Shown in pieces: positions 43,082 through 47,672 of a stretch of DNA of 47,672 nt. Positions within the stretch are counted from its first letter, which is position 1. Each line of letters opens with the position of its first letter. Position numbers and translations under genes: made by a program. The stretch covers positions 1 through 47,672 of the forward strand of contig NZ_JAAEQH010000199.1 of assembly GCF_024231755.1 (NCBI RefSeq), given 5' to 3'. The notes beneath the pieces are model-generated. The model saw only the letters and a program-made list of their open reading frames with translations. It made no database searches and was not told where the DNA came from. Source of the stretch: Neptuniibacter sp. (GTDB taxonomy: Bacteria > Pseudomonadota > Gammaproteobacteria > Pseudomonadales > Balneatricaceae).

Positions 43082-43741
43082 TTACTGCTCAGGAAACAGC
43101 AGAGGTTGATCTCCATTATTCCACTGTGGGTACTTTTTCATAATCGAGTTAAATAACTTGGACTCTAAAAAATATCCTAACCACTTTTGCAGAGCGGGAT
43201 AGGGAGCAGTATCAAACCACTGCTTATCAACATGAGCGAATTGACGGATAAACGGGAATATTGCGAGATCTGCCAGACTACATTCTGAACCGACCAGATA
43301 GTTATGTTGTTGTAGCTGTTGTTCCAGTTTCAGTAGTGTTACTTCTGCCTGTTCCCGGTAATAACTCTGAGGCAGCTCCGGGAAACGATCAAAGTATTTA
43401 TAGCGGTCCAGGTGCTGCTTAAATATATGATCATTTTCCTCAATCAGCTCCGCTATTGTTAACTGTTTTTCAGGACTAGCGTTACGGAGTAGATTATCCG
43501 GGTCACTGTTGCCTAGTGCCCAACGCATAATATCCAGACTTTCATCGATCACTTTTCCATCGGGAAGTACAAGAACAGGTACGGTTCCCTTCGGTGAAGC
43601 GACCAGCATCTCTTCAGGTTTGTTTTTTAGAACCACCTCTCTTAGCTCCACTTGCGTGGTACTCACAGTGATAGCCAATCGTGCTCTCATGGCATAAGGG
43701 CAGCGTCGGAATGAATATAAAACAGGTAGCTCTTGAGTCAT
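43082..43741 (-). CDS. Glutathione S-transferase family protein
   Basis: 219 residues. The N-terminal thioredoxin-like domain shows FRRCPYAMRARLAI (with a CPYA redox-type motif near residue 14), the cis-proline GTVPVLVL, and the glutathione-binding DESLDIM. The C-terminal domain is all-helical (SLADLAIFPFIRQFAH). The Cys-type active site suggests omega- or glutaredoxin-like thiol chemistry. It converges with the DxNxDG protein gene with only a few bases between. It ends with FPEQ; there is no defect. Confidence 0.85.
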   Translation of the reverse strand: MTQELPVLYSFRRCPYAMRARLAITVSTTQVELREVVLKNKPEEMLVASPKGTVPVLVLPDGKVIDESLDIMRWALGNSDPDNLLRNASPEKQLTIAELIEENDHIFKQHLDRYKYFDRFPELPQSYYREQAEVTLLKLEQQLQQHNYLVGSECSLADLAIFPFIRQFAHVDKQWFDTAPYPALQKWLGYFLESKLFNSIMKKYPQWNNGDQPLLFPEQ

Positions 43742-43772
43742 TTAAAATAGTGTACGATCAGATTTACGATGT

Positions 43773-44495
43773 TTACGGAGTACTATTATCCGTTATTTTT
43801 TCAGATTTCTTAGCTCTGGATACCAGCCATAGCATAATTGCCGCACCCATACCGGATGTGCCCAATACCATTGTCATAATCATAATTTGATATCGCACTG
43901 CGACCAGTGGAGAAACGCCTGACAGGATCTGACCGGTCATCATTCCCGGTAGTGCGACTAAACCTACTGCCAACAGACTGTTTACCTGTGGAATCATCGC
44001 CGCATGGAATGCAGTTAAGCGCGCCTCTTCAGGGGATTTAAGGTTCTTTAGTTCTGCATGATAGCGTTCTGCAGAAAGGCTGATTGCATTCATCGTATTC
44101 GCAAAATACATCCCCGCCAATGGAATAAGCAGTTGTGGCTGAAACCAGCTTTCCGCGTTCAAAACAAAAATAATGGATATAAACAGGTGCAGAGCAACAG
44201 AACTACCTAACGCGATAATCGCTGGTAATAGAATCCCTGAGTGCTCCTTGACCGGTCGGATAGCGATCCATGCGGCCACAACCATCATAAGTGAAACAAT
44301 CAGTAAGCTAATCCAGGGATTTGGATTCTCAAATATGCTGACAAGCACATAACCCACTGCGATCAACTGAACACCCATACGTGCAGAGGCTATGAGTATT
44401 TCACTGGGTTTCCCCTGCCAGGAGATATAGATACCACACACCAGCACAATAGGAATCAGGCACCAAAGCAGGTCAAACCAGCTGATTATTGTCAC
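43773..44495 (-). CDS. fetB: FetB/UPF0014 family ABC permease
   Basis: 240 residues with about six or seven hydrophobic helices. The family signature (LIPLAGMYFANTMNAISLSAERYHAEL, then EARLTAFHAAMIPQVNSLLAVGLVALPGMMTGQILSG) is complete. With its ATPase FetA, E. coli FetB exports iron and helps resist oxidative stress. The ATPase gene normally lies directly upstream; here the upstream neighbour is a divergent periplasmic-binding protein, so FetA is missing or elsewhere. The start region overlaps no other gene. Confidence 0.88.
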   Translation of the reverse strand: MTIISWFDLLWCLIPIVLVCGIYISWQGKPSEILIASARMGVQLIAVGYVLVSIFENPNPWISLLIVSLMMVVAAWIAIRPVKEHSGILLPAIIALGSSVALHLFISIIFVLNAESWFQPQLLIPLAGMYFANTMNAISLSAERYHAELKNLKSPEEARLTAFHAAMIPQVNSLLAVGLVALPGMMTGQILSGVSPLVAVRYQIMIMTMVLGTSGMGAAIMLWLVSRAKKSEKITDNSTP

Positions 44496-44672
44496 GATAG
44501 ATCCTTGAAAACGTAGAGCTTAGTTAGGGCGAAGCATAGCAGAGATCTAATCCCTCGTGCAGGAGTTGAACGTGCTGCGAACTGGCCGATTTAATGTCCT
44601 CTGATATCTTTAAAGAAGCTCTTTCGTCGTTTCCAATGAAATGACACTAGATTGAATAGGTGGCCATAAGTT

Positions 44673-45449
44673 ATGCGTAAATCTCTTATATTAGTTTTGG
44701 GATTGATGTTTACGGTCTTTGTCCAAGCCGAATCCCTTGAGCGAACATTAAGATTAGGTTGTGTTCAATGGCCCCCCTATATATCTGAAAAACTTCCAGG
44801 TAAGGGTTTCTTAGCAGAGTTAAGTGAACTTATCATCTCAGCTTCTAATCAGCGCCTTGATGTAGTGATCATGCCTTGGAAGAGGGTAGTACAGGGTGTC
44901 GATACAGGTGAGTTAGATGGCTCGCTTTGCATGTTCAAAACAGAAGAACGTAAGTCGAGGATGCACTATATAGAGCCGCCGCTTCTAATAGAGCAAACTG
45001 TAGTTTTCCATCGAAGAGATTTTACCCCACAAGTAGAAAAGCTAGTTGATCTAAACAACTACGCATTAGGCATTTTGGATGGTTCTGGATATCAGAAAGA
45101 TGAGTTCATTCAGAAGCACCCCAAACTCTCGGTCGTAAACTCTTTCGAGAACATGTTCAAAATGTTGGCAAAAGGCAGAGTGGATATAGTGCTAGCTGAA
45201 TACCGCAACGGAATGGCGGTTATCGTGGATGCTAAATCGCTCAATGTGGATCAATTCTCAGTTTTACCGTATTCCTATCAACACACCGATGTGCATATTG
45301 TTATTTCCCATAACGCTTTCGGTAGTCAGGAGCTAGCAAATAGCCTAAGTAAAGTCGCAGGGGAAGTTATCAATAGTTCCCCCGCAAAGGCGTTATATAA
45401 ACGTCATGGTATTTTGGAGCTCCCCGAGCTTAAGCCGCTAGCTCCCTAA
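44673..45449 (+). CDS. Periplasmic solute-binding protein (family 3 type)
   Basis: 258 residues with a Sec signal peptide (residues 1-19, cleaved near VQA/ES). The pattern LRLGCVQWPPYISEKLPGKGFLAELSELI and MPWKRVVQGVDTGELDGSLCMFKTEERK resembles the SBP_bac_3 amino-acid-binding fold without its ABC permease. In many gammaproteobacteria such solitary proteins have no known transport partner. The ligand is unknown. It is monocistronic, with GGTGG a few bases before the ATG. A small AAAGCT/AGCTTT hairpin follows. Confidence 0.82.
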   Translation: MRKSLILVLGLMFTVFVQAESLERTLRLGCVQWPPYISEKLPGKGFLAELSELIISASNQRLDVVIMPWKRVVQGVDTGELDGSLCMFKTEERKSRMHYIEPPLLIEQTVVFHRRDFTPQVEKLVDLNNYALGILDGSGYQKDEFIQKHPKLSVVNSFENMFKMLAKGRVDIVLAEYRNGMAVIVDAKSLNVDQFSVLPYSYQHTDVHIVISHNAFGSQELANSLSKVAGEVINSSPAKALYKRHGILELPELKPLAP

Positions 45450-45471
45450 GACTAAAGCTTCTACCAGAGCT

Positions 45472-45972
45472 TTAATAAGCCCCCGCTGCATAATGCAGTT
45501 CGTAACTGTGACTGTAGATCTCTAGAATATTGCCAAACGGATCTTCCATGTAAATCATGCGGTAAGGCTTTTCACCTGGGTAGTAATAGCGTGGTTTAGC
45601 CATACGCTTTTTACCACCGGCAGCAACGATCTTTTCTGCAAGACCTTCGACATCTGGGTCCTGAACGCAGAAGTGGAAGATGCCTGTTTTCCAGTATTCA
45701 AAGTTGTTTTCAGGATTCTCCTGATTTTTGAACTGGAACAGCTCTATACCAATTCGATCGCCTGTTGATAGATGTGCGATTTTAAAAGAGCCCCAATTAG
45801 GGCCGAACACGTCGGTACACATCTCGCCTATAGCAGAGTCATCTTCAGTTATCTCGGTCGGTTCCATAATCAGATACCAACCCAGGACCTCTGTATAGAA
45901 TTTCACTGCGGCTTCAAGGTCAGGTACAGAGATACCAATATGAGAGAAAGTACGTGGGTAAGGTTGATTCAT
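45472..45972 (-). CDS. VOC family (glyoxalase-like) protein
   Basis: 166 residues. FSHIGISVPDLEAAVKFYTEVLGW carries the first metal His, and IFHFCVQDPDV and YMEDPFGNILEIYSH the second His and the Glu, so the metal site looks complete. Members isomerise or cleave small substrates; the length suits a dioxygenase-like or lactoylglutathione-lyase-like enzyme. It is divergent from a LysR gene that may control it (inference). A palindromic AT-rich stretch lies between them. Confidence 0.86.
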   Translation of the reverse strand: MNQPYPRTFSHIGISVPDLEAAVKFYTEVLGWYLIMEPTEITEDDSAIGEMCTDVFGPNWGSFKIAHLSTGDRIGIELFQFKNQENPENNFEYWKTGIFHFCVQDPDVEGLAEKIVAAGGKKRMAKPRYYYPGEKPYRMIYMEDPFGNILEIYSHSYELHYAAGAY

Positions 45973-46031
45973 CGTTATGCTCCAACAAGATTTATTGGAA
46001 GCAGTTTATAAAGAGGCTATGCTTATTAAAA

Positions 46032-46057
46032 ATTATCATTTGAAATCAAAATAATAA
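46032..46057. promoter_or_regulatory. AT-rich palindrome between VOC and LysR genes
   Basis: ATTATCATTTGA and, after two bases, TCAAAATAATAAT form a large imperfect palindrome in the 94 bp divergent spacer, 10 bp before the LysR ATG. It is a plausible LysR operator controlling both genes. Confidence 0.45.
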
Positions 46058-46066
46058 TTTATTGTT

Positions 46067-46996
46067 ATGATTAATCCGCAGCATCTCCGAACCTTTATTA
46101 CCCTTGTCGATACGCAACACTTCACGAAAACGGCTGAGTTATTACATATGACCCAACCAGGGGTTAGCCAGCATATTAAGAAGCTTGAGACTCATCTGAA
46201 CTGCCAGATTATCAGTCGCTTTGGTAAAAAGTTCGAGCTGACTGAAGCGGGTGAACAGCTATATAAGTTCGCACAAAAACAGTTTCAGGAAGAGTCCGCT
46301 CTTTTAGATAGATTAACTGACGTTCAAGCGGAAAAGGGTCAAATCAAAATGGCCTGTTCGGGTTCGATGGTAACAAAGCTTTACCCTGATCTACTTAAAC
46401 TGCAGAAGCGCTATCCAGATCTATGCGTCAGTATGGAAGCAGCTCCCAATCATGAAATTATTAAGCAAATAAAAGACAACAGAGTCGATCTGGGCTTGGT
46501 TACCCAACTGATCAATGATGTTGAATTAGAACAGAATCTCCTTGGGCACGATCAATTGTGCCTTGTTATACCTAAAGGGTGTAATGCTGATTGGAACGGA
46601 TTAATGGAGTTAGGTTTTATCAATCACCCAGATGGCAACCATTACGCTGTGCAGGTATTGGAGAGTAATTTTGCCAATAAATTTAGAGGGATGGGGGAGA
46701 TAAAACAGTCGGGTTACATCAACCAGTTAAGCCAAATATTACTGCCGGTAGCTGAAGGCATGGGGTTTACTGTACTACCAGAATCCTCGATTGTGGGATC
46801 TGTCTATTACGAAGCCATCGAAATTGCAGACTTAGCTGAAGTCGTAAAAGAGCCAGTATATCGAGTGCAGAAAAAATATCGTCCACTTCCTAAGCGATAT
46901 GAATTGCTCAGAGATATTTTACAACAGCACTTTGATGGCGAAACGGGCGAAACGGGCGAAACGGGCGAAACGGGCGAAACGGGTTATAGATCCTAA
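46067..46996 (+). CDS. LysR family transcriptional regulator with C-terminal Gly-Glu-Thr repeat
   Basis: 309 residues. The winged helix-turn-helix is plain (LRTFITLVDTQHFTKTAELLHMTQPGVSQHIKKLE, residues 7-41) and the two-lobed effector domain follows. The C-terminus ends with five Gly-Glu-Thr units encoded by a perfect 9 bp tandem repeat, which is not a family feature. There is no clear ribosome site before the ATG, so it may be leaderless or translated weakly. The divergent VOC gene is the likely target. Confidence 0.9.
   Translation: MINPQHLRTFITLVDTQHFTKTAELLHMTQPGVSQHIKKLETHLNCQIISRFGKKFELTEAGEQLYKFAQKQFQEESALLDRLTDVQAEKGQIKMACSGSMVTKLYPDLLKLQKRYPDLCVSMEAAPNHEIIKQIKDNRVDLGLVTQLINDVELEQNLLGHDQLCLVIPKGCNADWNGLMELGFINHPDGNHYAVQVLESNFANKFRGMGEIKQSGYINQLSQILLPVAEGMGFTVLPESSIVGSVYYEAIEIADLAEVVKEPVYRVQKKYRPLPKRYELLRDILQQHFDGETGETGETGETGETGYRS
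46938..46983 (+). repeat. Five-copy 9 bp tandem repeat (GGCGAAACG)
   Basis: GGCGAAACG repeats about five times without interruption at the 3' end of the LysR gene, adding Gly-Glu-Thr units. Because 9 is a multiple of 3, copy-number change alters length but not frame. Confidence 0.92.
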
Positions 46997-47233
46997 ATTC
47001 TTCAGAAAAATGGATAAATGTTGGCTTGAAAACGTTGTTGCTATTAGTAGACTGTCCAAAAATTTGGAAAGCCATATAAAACGCAAGGCAAATATGCTCA
47101 TCTTAATATGATGGCAATAGCAAAGGCCTGCCCACTGGGAGCCTATTTTTAGACGCTTTTTTGTCGGTTTTGATAAGTCGTGTTAGCTTGTTAGATGACT
47201 TTGACAGCAAAGTTCTTTGTCTTTAGGAAAGAT

Positions 47234-47532
47234 ATGAATAACAAAATTCCAGTTACGATTATTTCAGGTTTTCTTGGCTCAGGAAAAACGACTTTTTTAA
47301 ACCACGTGTTATCCAATAACGAAGGGATAAAGTTTGCGATTGTTGAGAATGAATTTGGCAGTATCAATATCGATCAAGAGCTAATTGCAAGTAAAGATGA
47401 TGACATTGTCGAAATGACAAATGGTTGTATCTGCTGCGAAATTAAAGAAGATCTGATCAAATCGTTAGTCAATCTATTACAAAAGAAACACAGCATAGAC
47501 CATCTACTCATCGAAACTACGGGTGTAGCAGA
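47234..47532 (+). pseudogene. COG0523/CobW-type metal-chaperone GTPase, truncated
   Basis: The N-terminal 100 residues are normal: IPVTIISGFLGSGKTTFLNHVL (Walker A), FAIVENEFGSINID, NGCICCEI (the metal-binding CxCC) and LLIETTGVAD. Family homology then stops and the frame continues into sequence that looks like an IS3-family left end, so the roughly 300-residue GTPase is cut. The start at 47234 (MNNKIPV) has AGGAAAG upstream. Intact relatives deliver Zn or other metals to enzymes. The rest of the gene, if present, would lie beyond the insertion. Confidence 0.72.
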
Positions 47533-47672
47533 TGACCTTTCCCCCGAATTTAACACCATGACGACGATGAGATTTCCAGATAATCTACGATCTAAATGGG
47601 GATCTCGACATGAAGAAACGTTACACGGAAGAGCAAATCATCAAAGCCATCAAGCAGCATGAAGCGGGTGTC
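47533..47672 (+). mobile_element. Left end of an IS3-family insertion sequence (partial)
   Basis: TGACCTTTCCCCC at 47533 starts with the TG usual for IS3-family ends, and the transposase OrfA reading frame begins 77 bp later. The element continues beyond the window. The exact boundary is an inference from where GTPase homology ends. Confidence 0.55.
47610..47672 (+). CDS. IS3-family transposase OrfA (partial, N-terminus)
   Basis: The first 21 codons read MKKRYTEEQIIKAIKQHEAG and one more residue, the characteristic start of IS3-family OrfA helix-turn-helix proteins. GGGGA lies 7 bases before the ATG. The frame is open to the window edge, and OrfB would follow outside. Confidence 0.82.
   Translation, partial: MKKRYTEEQIIKAIKQHEAGV

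Noticed and set aside
22227..46983. CRISPR array
   Set aside because: The tandem repeats at 22227-22260 and 46938-46983 have no spacers and short units; no cas genes are visible.
46899..47111. Frame rich in Ala-Lys-Arg repeats
   Set aside because: It is the shifted reading of the GGCGAAACG tandem repeat inside the LysR gene, not a separate basic protein.

Overview
This 47.7 kb window reads as chromosomal DNA of a marine gammaproteobacterium, probably an Oceanospirillaceae-like member of the Oceanospirillales. That placement is inferred from gene content and style (DUF3422, DUF3622 and DUF4197 proteins, an ectoine-type aspartokinase, a membrane-bound [NiFe] hydrogenase); no rRNA or tRNA gene is visible to confirm it.

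Layout. 1-10.2 kb is ordinary chromosome: the two small AmmeMemoRadiSam proteins, a cupin, a macro-domain deacetylase, a secreted unknown, a VOC protein, an aspartokinase, a YceI/cytochrome b561 pair with a divergent LysR gene, an EAL-HDOD signalling protein and a DUF3422 membrane protein. At 10.2 kb lies the gene for the SRP 4.5S RNA (ffs).

10.27-22.0 kb is an integrated element. A 127 bp exact direct repeat containing the whole mature SRP RNA flanks an 11.6 kb unit (repeat start to repeat start). The unit carries a tyrosine integrase beside the left repeat, paired 12-bp-spaced arm-type repeats near both ends, a leader with two terminator-ended structured RNAs, an unfamiliar SF2-like helicase with an AT-hook-like motif, a 640 bp hairpin-rich non-coding stretch, a small unknown ORF, a serine recombinase, and a 1711-residue Ig-like/DUF4214/FG-GAP surface or secreted protein as cargo. 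The leader can form mutually exclusive 1:2, 2:3 and 3:4 pairings ending in an intrinsic terminator just before the helicase, so expression of the presumed replication gene may be controlled by RNA. This element is the best candidate for an undescribed system.

22-28.4 kb holds a sulfotransferase and a PhyH dioxygenase on the minus strand, a LysE exporter, a solitary flagellin, and an SLC13-type permease with a divergent AraC regulator. 28.4-36.5 kb holds hisC, a bacteriohemerythrin with an FNR-like box upstream, a sigma54-type promoter and hyaABC encoding a six-cysteine (O2-tolerant type) uptake hydrogenase without its maturation genes, an orphan HigA-like regulator, and a 7TMR-DISM diguanylate cyclase.

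36.5-47.7 kb holds an Hsp20 gene with a ROSE-like thermosensor leader, a DUF2185 protein, a chemoreceptor, DUF3622 and DUF4197 proteins, a calcium-binding-type protein, a GST, an orphan FetB permease, a periplasmic binding protein, a VOC/LysR divergent pair (the LysR gene ends in a 9-bp tandem repeat), and a COG0523/CobW GTPase apparently cut by an IS3-family element at the right edge.

Two homologous non-autonomous repeats of 266 and 269 bp, with about 21 bp terminal inverted repeats and an internal hairpin, sit downstream of minus-strand genes at 25.87 and 37.67 kb.
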